From Candidatus Obscuribacterium magneticum (lineage in GTDB: Bacteria; Elusimicrobiota; Elusimicrobia; F11), in the NCBI GenBank assembly GCA_020523905.1, contig JAJAPZ010000017.1, forward strand, positions 1-46,489: 46,489 nt of DNA. Reading direction: 5' to 3'. The notes beneath the pieces are model-generated. The model was not told where the DNA came from, searched no databases, and worked only from the letters and a program-made list of their open reading frames with translations. Shown here in pieces: positions 17,028 to 23,908 of this stretch; position 1 is the first letter of the stretch; each line of letters opens with the position of its first letter. Both the position numbers and the translations under genes were made by a program.

Positions 17028-18254
17028 TTAGATATTGGGAACCGCTCCGTAAGCGCCGGCCATGTATTTTGAATAAATGTTGTCGTCCCGGCGCACACCC
17101 TTTAATTCATCCAACCGGTAGAGCTCGCTTTTGCAGTCTTTCTTTTTCTCGACCAGGACAATCTGCTCTTTCTCCAGGTGATTCAGCACTTCAAGGGAAT
17201 GGGAGGTGAACAAAAGCTGGCTACCCTTGGGATTTGTATCCGGATTGGCAAACAACCCGATAATGCAAGGAAGGGTGTGAGGATGAAGATCAATTTCCAA
17301 TTCATCGATGACGGCAATCCCGCCCATCTCGATGACAGGGATAAGAAGGCGCAGAAGCACAAACATGTTCTTCGTCCCGCTGGATTCAAACGTGAACGGC
17401 AGCTCGTAGGCAACCTGGTTGACATTGTGAACACCGAAGGGAATATAAACTTTTTTTGGCTCTCCGGTTTTTGGGTCGGGGGAGTCATGTTCTTTTATGG
17501 AAATTCCATCCAGTCCGAGATCAATGTCCTTTAAAAACTTTTCAGCTTTTTTAAGAAGGTTTTGATCCCGATTGTAAGCTTCGGTAGCTTCAGATAGGCG
17601 GTTTTTGCCCAGCGATGAGGTGTCCCATGATTTCCCCAATCGAAAGACATTGCCCATAATCTTTCCCCAAAATTCGGCGATGTCTTTTAGAAAATCGTTG
17701 TTAATGGCAACTGCCGCCGAAATCAGCGAAACGTTCTTTCGAAGGATTCCTTCCAGAACCTCCGTATTCATATCGAGGCGCTGAACAATAGTCGACTTCT
17801 CCTGCTTGGGGTCCCAGTTTCGCTTGAATTTATAATTGAAGTGTTGGGATTCCTCTCGGACGTGCAATTCTTCTTTGAGGATATGGGTTCGGCAGAGATG
17901 AAGGATGTATTTATAAACCTTCTTCTTATGTTCGAAGATCAGTTCGAATTCAGACACATTGCCTTTCTGGTCTGTGAAGGCAAATGCGTCAACGGGGATC
18001 TCCGCCTTTTCTCCTTCCAATTGAATGAAGGAATAACGAACAAACCAGCTTAAGAAAGCCAGGGCTTTGAGCGCGTTTGTCTTTCCTGATGCATTGGGTC
18101 CGACCAAAATCATGACCTTGGCCAATCTCCCACCCGCCTCGGTTTCCGCAAACATGTTGTTTTTGGTCTCGAGCCCCTTTCGAATATCCTCAAAAGAGAT
18201 CGTTGCCCGATCAGCAAAAGAGCAGAAGTTTTTAAATGAAAAAGAGTAAATCAT
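17028..18254 (-). CDS. AAA15-type ATPase, partner of RloB-like protein (RloA-like)
   Basis: This 408-residue protein has an SMC/OLD-like ABC ATPase fold. The start IYSFSFKNFCSFADRATI is followed by Walker A GPNASGKT at 52-59. A helical insertion and a signature-like SSGTKN at 291-296 follow, then Walker B AVIDELE at 314-320 and an H-loop TSHSLEVL at 350-357. It fits COG1106 (AAA15), the ATPase type of RloA, PARIS AriA and other nuclease-coupled sensors. In those systems the ATPase holds or activates the TOPRIM effector when phage is sensed. The ATG follows a run of T/A-rich promoter-like sequence with GGAGGGAATCCT before the start, a good ribosome site. Confidence 0.85.
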   Translation of the reverse strand: MIYSFSFKNFCSFADRATISFEDIRKGLETKNNMFAETEAGGRLAKVMILVGPNASGKTNALKALAFLSWFVRYSFIQLEGEKAEIPVDAFAFTDQKGNVSEFELIFEHKKKVYKYILHLCRTHILKEELHVREESQHFNYKFKRNWDPKQEKSTIVQRLDMNTEVLEGILRKNVSLISAAVAINNDFLKDIAEFWGKIMGNVFRLGKSWDTSSLGKNRLSEATEAYNRDQNLLKKAEKFLKDIDLGLDGISIKEHDSPDPKTGEPKKVYIPFGVHNVNQVAYELPFTFESSGTKNMFVLLRLLIPVIEMGGIAVIDELEIDLHPHTLPCIIGLFANPDTNPKGSQLLFTSHSLEVLNHLEKEQIVLVEKKKDCKSELYRLDELKGVRRDDNIYSKYMAGAYGAVPNI

Positions 18255-18590
18255 AGGATTCCCTCCGAATAAGTCATTATTTCACCCCTATTATACATCA
18301 TTATGTATGTATTTCAACAATATAATGTTAGATAACGCATATAATAGCGTATAAATGAGGAATATTATTGACTATTTAACGGAAATACTACGGAGTTCGT
18401 TAAACTATATACCCCCTCAATCCCGCACGAAATAAGCCAATTTTGTAGAAATTGTACGCAAAATGGCCTATTTCATGCCGATTTTGGCCTAAACGGTTAT
18501 GTACGCTTTCCTGTGTAATTTGCAAAAAGGCAAAAAAAGTGGGTTATTCTCCAAATGTATCACCAAATACAAAGAGGAGGAACAACCCAC
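18255..18590. promoter_or_regulatory. AT-rich divergent intergenic region with dyads
   Basis: No gene is seen. The first 120 bases are strongly AT-rich with partial dyads, such as ACATCATTATGTATGT around 18296-18311 and an ACGC-N8-GCGT dyad near 18335. These probably hold the promoter and operator of the ATPase-RloB operon. The part from about 18420 on probably contains the left end of the IS256-type remnant that starts at 18591, but I cannot define its terminal repeat. Confidence 0.4.
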
Positions 18591-18994
18591 ATGCCAATCG
18601 TATCGCAATTATTCTTCACAGAAAAGGACCTTCCTTTTCGCTGGAGCCAAGTTAAACACGACTTCTGGAGTGACTTGAAGCAGGAAACCGTGAATTCCAT
18701 TAAAAACCTCATTGAGCGATATACCGATATTGAGATCCAGGATCTGATCGGGGCCAGGAAAGGCAAACACCTACTCCGCCGGCCCACGTACCGAAACGGA
18801 TTTGCTCGTCGGACTCTCCAAACCAGTTTCGGATATATCCCCGATCTGAAAATCCCCCGGATCCGTGATGGGAGCCTTCAGCCTCGTGTTCTCGGCTCCT
18901 ATGTCCGGCGATCTCCTGACCTGGACCAAACGGTCTTAAACATGTTCCTGGCCGGCGTTTGTACCCGCCGCGTCAAAGAGGTACTGGCCCCTTT
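18591..18994 (+). pseudogene. IS256-family transposase, N-terminal fragment
   Basis: About 134 residues resemble the N-terminal third of mutator-type (IS256) transposases. They include RYTDIEIQDLIGARKG and RNGFARRTLQTSFG, then IPDLKIPRIRDGS and the family core 'VLNMFLAGVCTRRVKEVL'. A GAGGAGG ribosome site precedes the ATG. The catalytic DDE region is missing, because an IS3-family element begins at 18995 in the middle of the gene. Sequence to the right of the IS3 element is not IS256, so the rest was deleted rather than displaced. Confidence 0.8.
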
Positions 18995-19071
18995 TGACCG
19001 TTACCCCATAATTAACGCCAGTTGAAAGTTGAGTTCTCGGTTGATAAAACCATCAACAGGAGGATAAGACG

Positions 19072-19335
19072 ATGAGGAAAAGGCACACAGAGGAACAGAT
19101 AATCGGGGTACTGAAGGAATCGGAAGCCGGGGCGAAGACCCCGGAGCTGTGCCGGAAACATGGGATATCCGAAGGCACCTTTTACAAGTGGAAGTCGAAA
19201 TTTGGTGGGATGGAGGTATCGGACGCCAAGAGATTGCGGGCCTTAGAGGATGAGAACCGGCGGTTAAAGCAGCTGGTGGCCGACCAGGCCCTGGACAACG
19301 TTGTTCTCCGTGACCTGCTTAAAAAAAAGTTTTAA
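19072..19335 (+). CDS. IS3-family OrfA
   Basis: This 87-residue protein has the IS3 OrfA form: an N-terminal helix-turn-helix (EEQIIGVLKESEAG, then ELCRKHGISEGTFYKWKSKFGG) that binds the IS ends. A leucine-zipper segment follows (LRALEDENRRLKQLVADQAL). An AGGAGG site lies before the ATG. The last codons run over AAAAAAAAG at 19321-19329, where -1 slippage would give the fused OrfAB transposase. Confidence 0.92.
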   Translation: MRKRHTEEQIIGVLKESEAGAKTPELCRKHGISEGTFYKWKSKFGGMEVSDAKRLRALEDENRRLKQLVADQALDNVVLRDLLKKKF

Positions 19336-19370
19336 CGCCTCGGGCCCGGAAAGCGGCGGCGGAATCGGCG

Positions 19371-20177
19371 ATGAAGGATTCTGGGGTCTCGCAACGGAAA
19401 GCGTGCGGGCTGGTGGACGTGTCGAGGACCGTGTTTCGCTACGTGCCGAAATGGAGCGCGCTGAACGAGAAGATACGGTCACGAATGCGAGACTTAGCGG
19501 CTCAGCATAAGCGGATGGGTCTTTGGCAGATGGTGCGAATCATCCGGCGAGAAGAGGGTCTCGTGAATCACAAGCGTATCGAACGTCTTTACCGCCTGGA
19601 AGGGCTGAGGTTAAGTGTCCGACGAAGGAAGAAGCTGAAATCCGTCACCCGGATGGAGTTGCCGGTACCGACGAAGAAGAACGAGCGCTGGAGCATGGAT
19701 TTCGTTCAGGACAAGTTGTGGAGTGGGCGGCGGTTCCGGTGTCTGAACATCGTGGATATGTTCACGCGGCAGTGCTTGGCGATCGAAGTGGACACCTCCA
19801 TTGGCGGGATACGGGTTAAACGCGTCTTGGAGCGGCTTGTGGCGGATTATGGGAAGCCCGAGACCATTGTGGTGGACAACGGGCCGGAGTTCATCAGCCA
19901 ACACGTTGACGAATGGGCGTATCGCAACGGTGTTGAACTGGCGTTTATTCGGCCAGGCAAACCAACGGACAACGCCTATATCGAGAGCTTCAATGGAAAG
20001 TTTCGGGAGGAGTGCTTAAACAGCCATTATTTCAGCACGTTGGCGGAAGCCAGATTGATGATCGAGAATTGGAGGATCGAGTATAATTCTGTGCGGCCGC
20101 ATCGCTCATTGAAAGGTTTAACGCCAGAGCAGGCATTTAAGAATTTCACCGGAATCACTAACTTAAAGGCGGCTTAA
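19371..20177 (+). CDS. IS3-family OrfB transposase (DDE)
   Basis: From the ATG the protein is 268 residues. It has an N-terminal HTH_21-type region (HKRMGLWQMVRIIRREEGL, HKRIERLYRLEGL) and an rve integrase core. The catalytic triad is Asp110 (SMDFVQD), Asp169 (VVDNGPEF) and Glu205 (AYIESFNGKFREE). The frame is open upstream to the A8 run, with no stop, so translation as an OrfAB fusion by -1 frameshifting is the expected route. The gene looks complete and the element could be active. Confidence 0.93.
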   Translation: MKDSGVSQRKACGLVDVSRTVFRYVPKWSALNEKIRSRMRDLAAQHKRMGLWQMVRIIRREEGLVNHKRIERLYRLEGLRLSVRRRKKLKSVTRMELPVPTKKNERWSMDFVQDKLWSGRRFRCLNIVDMFTRQCLAIEVDTSIGGIRVKRVLERLVADYGKPETIVVDNGPEFISQHVDEWAYRNGVELAFIRPGKPTDNAYIESFNGKFREECLNSHYFSTLAEARLMIENWRIEYNSVRPHRSLKGLTPEQAFKNFTGITNLKAA

Positions 20178-20193
20178 AAAAGGGGATGGGTCA

Positions 20194-20295
20194 ATGAACG
20201 TGGAAGATCATTCCAGCTCTCGCCAAGGGAAATGGGACCGATCCGCCGTATGGAGAATACTGAAGCGCATCAAAGTAAAAAGGGGCGAGCAATAG
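20194..20295 (+). pseudogene. Stub of recombinase-accessory protein
   Basis: A 33-codon frame begins at the exact right edge of the IS3 element. Its pattern N-ED--S-R-GKW-R-AVWRIL-R-K-K matches the last 32 residues of the protein at 29411-29842. The 5' part was lost when the IS3 element or a deletion replaced it. It is evidence of a third recombinase cassette at this place. Confidence 0.75.
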
Positions 20296-20376
20296 TTTTC
20301 CGTCGAAAAAATTCATATTTTCTCCAAAAGTTTTGTAACCCGTTAAAGTCTTAGAACACCGTCAATCTCTCGTAAA

Positions 20377-20952
20377 GTGTTGCAGTTCAATTGTTTAAAC
20401 CAATTTCTCCCCGGGTCCAACGGTCGTAGAAAACATTTGGCGCAAATAAACCCCTTTTTCGAAGCGGAAATGGAAATAAGTGGCCTATTTGTATGGGATG
20501 ATTCGGTGTTTGGGGTGGCGAGCGGTGCGAAGGGCGTGCGTTTGATCCTGACTCCGGGGGAGGCCCAGGCCGTCCGGAGCCGGCAACGGCGATGGCAGGA
20601 ACCGAAGCCGCCTCCGATTCAGGTCATGCTCAAACAGGCCTATCATCTGAGGGCGCGGCTGGATGCGACTCCTGGCTTAAGCCGCGCTCGACTGGCCAAA
20701 GAAATCGGGATGAACCCTTCCTATTTGACCCGCATCTTGAACCTTCTCAAACTCGCTCCTGAGATTCAGCAATACATCCAGGAATTGCCGCCGAGTTTAC
20801 GGAAGGGACTGATTACGGAGAGCAAACTCAAGCACGTCGCAAGAATTCCCAGTTATGCGGAACAGTTGCGGTTATTTGAAAATTTGATGGTTATGATGCC
20901 AAGAGGAAGCTGCCAATCCACCACCGAGGGGAGATTAGTCCCTTGTTTATAA
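20377..20952 (+). pseudogene. Serine recombinase C-terminal remnant with ParB-like HTH (copy 3)
   Basis: The 191-codon frame contains LFVWDDSVFGVASGAKGVRL, the basic SRQRRWQEPKPPP stretch, and the HTH ARLAKEIGMNPSYLTRILNLLKLAPEIQQ. These align along their length with the copy at 11532-12086. No zinc ribbon or catalytic domain remains, so an internal deletion joined it to the accessory stub 80 bp upstream. The first 30 or so residues are of doubtful coding status. The stop is 43 bp from the convergent stop of the AAA ATPase gene, the same geometry as at the other two copies. Confidence 0.65.
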
Positions 20953-20995
20953 AGGGCATATGAACCACGTCAATTCGTATATATTCCTCATATGC

Positions 20996-22249
20996 TTAGG
21001 CAGGTGTGGCCCATTCCTTTTTGGCCAAATCGCTTAGGTAATTTTCTGAAACTATTTTTGGAAGAATCTGCAGAAGAATTGACGTTCGAAAAAGCTGTGA
21101 GTGAAGAGTTAATTTATCGGATCCTGGAATGCTTTTGATGCTTCCCCGTTTCTTTAAATCTGGAACGTATTGATAAATATTTTTCGCTCCGAAGAATTGA
21201 TTAATTTCAACCTTGGTTAACGGACGACCGGCGACCGCCAGAATATCAAGTATGGATTCCTTCGCTGTCGGCTTCCCTTCAAATTCATAAAGATCAGCAA
21301 AGTCCTTCTTTTGGAGCTCCAATGCTGTCCGGTGAATCGCTCCTTGCCAATCATCGGCGCCGATGAAATTATCTTTGTCCACCTCGAGGAGGTTGTGTCC
21401 CAATAACTGAATGGAATGGGGATACCCGCCAGAAGCAATGATATTTTTTGTTAATTCTTCCTCGTCCCATTTAACCTCTGCTTCAGTAAAAGCTTTTTTC
21501 ATGACATCGACAGCCTCGGCAAGAGGCATCACATCCAGCCGAATGGAGTCAAATTGCCTTCTGGCGGAGGGATCTCCTTCAAAAAAGCCCACGCTGGCTT
21601 CTTCGTACCCAATAAGCAGGAAAGAAATGTATCCCAACGCCTTGACGTCCAATGTGGTAATAATTCCTCGAAAAAGCTGCGCACATTTTTCCAGATCAGC
21701 GACATTTTGCAGTTCGTCGATAATAATAAGAATGCCGTCTTTTTCTGGTTTGCCTCCATTTCCCAATCCAATGGCATCATTAATATTGGACAGAATGGAA
21801 ACGAGTTGGTCTTTCAAAATCGAAGTCATCTTTTCCTGTTCTTTCGTGCCATATTCATAAGAAAAAGATCCGATCGAAAATTTCCCGTTTTTGAAGAGAC
21901 TCCCCAACTTTTTCCCAAGAGATTCAATCGCTGTCTGGGGAAGCGCGTCCGATAGTTCATTAAGAGAGGACTGCAAGATGCTGCCGATCGGTTGGTCTTT
22001 TTCCGCGGTGTAGTACGACGTCAGATAATTTAAATTCCCCAGGATGGGGTCTTTGGCCTCGGCGATATGCTTGATGAGTTTCGCCAGCGCTGTTTTTCCA
22101 ATACCTCTTTCACCAAACAAAAAGAAACTAGAAGGCATCCCGCGCCGAACCTGCTCCAGCTTTCTGATAATCTGAAGGATGTAATCCTTCCGGCCGGCAA
22201 AGAGGTTGGTGGCAACGATAGAATTCGGATTAAATGGGTTATATTTCAT
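20996..22249 (-). CDS. AAA/STAND-like ATPase
   Basis: This 417-residue protein has an archaeal-ATPase/ORC-like AAA fold. The lead LFAGRKDYILQIIRKLEQVRRG is followed by Walker A GERGIGKT at 46-53, Walker B IIIDELQ at 175-181, and a sensor region around LLIGYEE. A C-terminal winged-helix segment follows (SILDILAVAGRPLTKVEINQFFG). Proteins of this form act as DNA-bound switches or sensors. I do not recognise a named family. It is transcribed divergently from the DUF5131 gene, with AT-rich dyads between them, and related AT-rich sequence also lies at its 3' end (20968-20995). A defence role is suggested only by location. Confidence 0.75.
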   Translation of the reverse strand: MKYNPFNPNSIVATNLFAGRKDYILQIIRKLEQVRRGMPSSFFLFGERGIGKTALAKLIKHIAEAKDPILGNLNYLTSYYTAEKDQPIGSILQSSLNELSDALPQTAIESLGKKLGSLFKNGKFSIGSFSYEYGTKEQEKMTSILKDQLVSILSNINDAIGLGNGGKPEKDGILIIIDELQNVADLEKCAQLFRGIITTLDVKALGYISFLLIGYEEASVGFFEGDPSARRQFDSIRLDVMPLAEAVDVMKKAFTEAEVKWDEEELTKNIIASGGYPHSIQLLGHNLLEVDKDNFIGADDWQGAIHRTALELQKKDFADLYEFEGKPTAKESILDILAVAGRPLTKVEINQFFGAKNIYQYVPDLKKRGSIKSIPGSDKLTLHSQLFRTSILLQILPKIVSENYLSDLAKKEWATPA

Positions 22250-22383
22250 ATATCCTCCATATATAGGTGGCGCTCATTCATATATATTGCATAGAGATCC
22301 TATATATTTGGCATATAGAAGTCCATCTGAGAACGGAGCGCCCACAGCTGTTAGAATAGCCCAGGCAATATTGAAGAAATAAC
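22250..22383. promoter_or_regulatory. Divergent promoter region with ATATAT dyads
   Basis: The region between the AAA ATPase and DUF5131 genes holds several near-palindromes. ATATATCCTCCATATAT overlaps the ribosome site of the ATPase gene, and CATATATATTG and CTATATATTTGGCATATAG follow. A related TATATATTCCTCATATG lies at 20978-20994. Operator sites or ends of a small mobile unit are both possible. Confidence 0.5.
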
Positions 22384-23112
22384 ATGGCAACCAAATCATC
22401 CATCGAATGGACAGAAATGACGTGGAACCCGGTCACGGGTTGCACCAAGGTCAGCCAAGGCTGCAAGTTCTGTTATGCGGAACGCATGGCCAAAAGGCTC
22501 AAAGCGATGGGCGCCAAACGGTATCGGAACGGCTTCAACCTCACGTTGCAGGAAGACTTGATCGACCTCCCATCTAAAATCAAAAAGCCACAGGTCATTT
22601 TTGTGAATTCGATGAGTGACCCTTTCCACAAGGACGTTCCCACCGACTATATCCGTCGCGTTTTTGAGTCAATGCAAAATGCCCCACAGCACACGTTCCA
22701 AGTTTTGACTAAACGGAGCCAACGCCTGAAAGAACTTGCTCCCGACTTGCCCTGGCCGGAAAACGTTTGGATGGGTGTGAGCGTTGAAGACGAGCGCGTT
22801 ACGTCGCGCATTGATGAGCTAAGGGCTGTTCCCGCCGCCGTCCGGTTCCTTTCCTGCGAACCTTTGATTGGGCCGCTCGATAACCTGCTTCTCAACGGAA
22901 TCAACTGGGTCATTGTCGGCGGTGAATCCGGCCCCGGCGCCCGGCCGATGAAACAGGAATGGGCGACATCAATCCTGGCACAATGCCGAAAGGCGAATGT
23001 GCCCTTTTTCTTCAAACAATGGGGCGGGGTGCGAAAAGATTTGTCTGGCGGGTTGTTAAACGGAAGAATCTACGATGAGATGCCGCGAGCGAAGGTAGCG
23101 GTGTCAATTTGA
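22384..23112 (+). CDS. DUF5131 (phage Gp37/Gp68-type) protein
   Basis: This 242-residue protein is a clear DUF5131 member. It starts [17 protein letters not shown], with Cys20, Cys27 and Cys30 in a radical-SAM-like cluster motif. Conserved segments [15 protein letters not shown], [26 protein letters not shown] and IVGGESG follow, and then KQWGG near the end. The family is common in phages and islands and is often paired with a three-Cys-motif partner (TcmP). No TcmP gene is present here. The biochemical function is unknown. There is no strong ribosome site before the ATG. Confidence 0.88.
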   Translation: MATKSSIEWTEMTWNPVTGCTKVSQGCKFCYAERMAKRLKAMGAKRYRNGFNLTLQEDLIDLPSKIKKPQVIFVNSMSDPFHKDVPTDYIRRVFESMQNAPQHTFQVLTKRSQRLKELAPDLPWPENVWMGVSVEDERVTSRIDELRAVPAAVRFLSCEPLIGPLDNLLLNGINWVIVGGESGPGARPMKQEWATSILAQCRKANVPFFFKQWGGVRKDLSGGLLNGRIYDEMPRAKVAVSI

Positions 23113-23185
23113 GAACCAGTAATGACTCCTGTTAAAAGCGGGAATTGAAAGAACAAAGGATTTCGAAGGACAGCGTATCGTCCAA

Positions 23186-23225
23186 GGACTGGTGGAGGAG
23201 AATCTCATTTTGCTTCCACCAGTCC
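23186..23225. terminator. Hairpin between convergent DUF5131 and DUF4760-like genes
   Basis: GGACTGGTGGA (23186-23196) and TCCACCAGTCC (23215-23225) form a perfect 11-bp stem with an 18-nt loop. It lies between two convergent stop codons, with T-rich sequence 30 bp later. A bidirectional terminator is plausible. Confidence 0.5.
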
Positions 23226-23248
23226 CGGAACGAAACCCTGACAACTAT

Positions 23249-23887
23249 TTATTTTTTCCTTTCGGCTTTTTTTTCTTTTTCTTTGACACGTCTGGGCCCC
23301 TCCTTTTTGTCCAATGTCGGACCTAGTATAAACGCCTCTTCTTGCAGAAACTCGAAAAGATCATCATGAGAGAAATTCATGTCTGCAGGAGAAATCCGCC
23401 TCCTTTCACTTTCGCTCTTCTCGATTATCTCAACCAAATCATATGCGTCTTGCCATAGGGTAGGGTCCTTTGCACGGTCTTTATCTAGGAAAGGCTTTAA
23501 CACCTGATGGTAGGCCCGGACTGAATACCCAAAAACCGACCAGACCATATCTCTATCAAGGACGTCCGTTTCGACAAGCGCCCCTATCATTTGAAAAAAT
23601 CCAATAAGATCCTTGTAATTAACAGTTGCCTGTGTGTCCAGAAGTGCCCGCGCTGTAGCCGAACGTGTGCCTCTCATCTCGACGTCATAGTGTTTCTTAA
23701 GGTCCAAGAGTATTGAGATGCCATGCTCCGTCTGAGCGAGCTCGGTTTGCCTCCGCATTTCATCACTTTGGATATACATCATCCATAGCACCCCGGCTGA
23801 TAACACCACTGGCAAGTAGACGGTTATTAAATCATGTAGGAGCCGCTTCTGAGAAACTCTAATTCTCATTTTCAAAACCCTTTTCAC
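23249..23887 (-). CDS. DUF4760-like membrane-anchored protein
   Basis: This 212-residue protein has one N-terminal membrane helix (LLHDLITVYLPVVLSAGVLWMMYI). A helical cytosolic domain follows with SDEMRRQTELAQTEHGISILLDLKKHYDVEMRGTR, and then a Lys/Arg/Glu-rich tail. The layout and the LDLKKHYD...MRGTR pattern resemble DUF4760 proteins. It is the last gene of the radC-mod-res operon, 21 bp after res. Membrane-anchored helical proteins in restriction operons may be accessory effectors, but no function is established. An internal ATG at 23869 is an alternative start. Confidence 0.6.
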   Translation of the reverse strand: MKRVLKMRIRVSQKRLLHDLITVYLPVVLSAGVLWMMYIQSDEMRRQTELAQTEHGISILLDLKKHYDVEMRGTRSATARALLDTQATVNYKDLIGFFQMIGALVETDVLDRDMVWSVFGYSVRAYHQVLKPFLDKDRAKDPTLWQDAYDLVEIIEKSESERRRISPADMNFSHDDLFEFLQEEAFILGPTLDKKEGPRRVKEKEKKAERKK

Positions 23888-23908
23888 AATAGAACCGGGA
23901 CACAGCCC

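Larger units (their letters stand above)
18995..20193 (+). mobile_element. IS3-family insertion sequence, 1199 bp
   Basis: The element carries orfA and orfB with an A8G slippery run between them. Its ends look like imperfect terminal inverted repeats. The left end begins TGACCGTTACCCC and the right end, read on the minus strand, begins TGACCCATCCCC; both are followed by AT-rich sequence and GCC. I see no target duplication (left flank CTTT, right flank ATGA). The left flank is an IS256 fragment and the right flank a recombinase-accessory stub, so an adjacent deletion followed insertion. Confidence 0.85.

Noticed and set aside
16473..18254. PARIS system (AriA/AriB)
   Set aside because: The ATPase fits the general class, but the partner looks like RloB rather than the DUF4435-type AriB, so the name is not justified.
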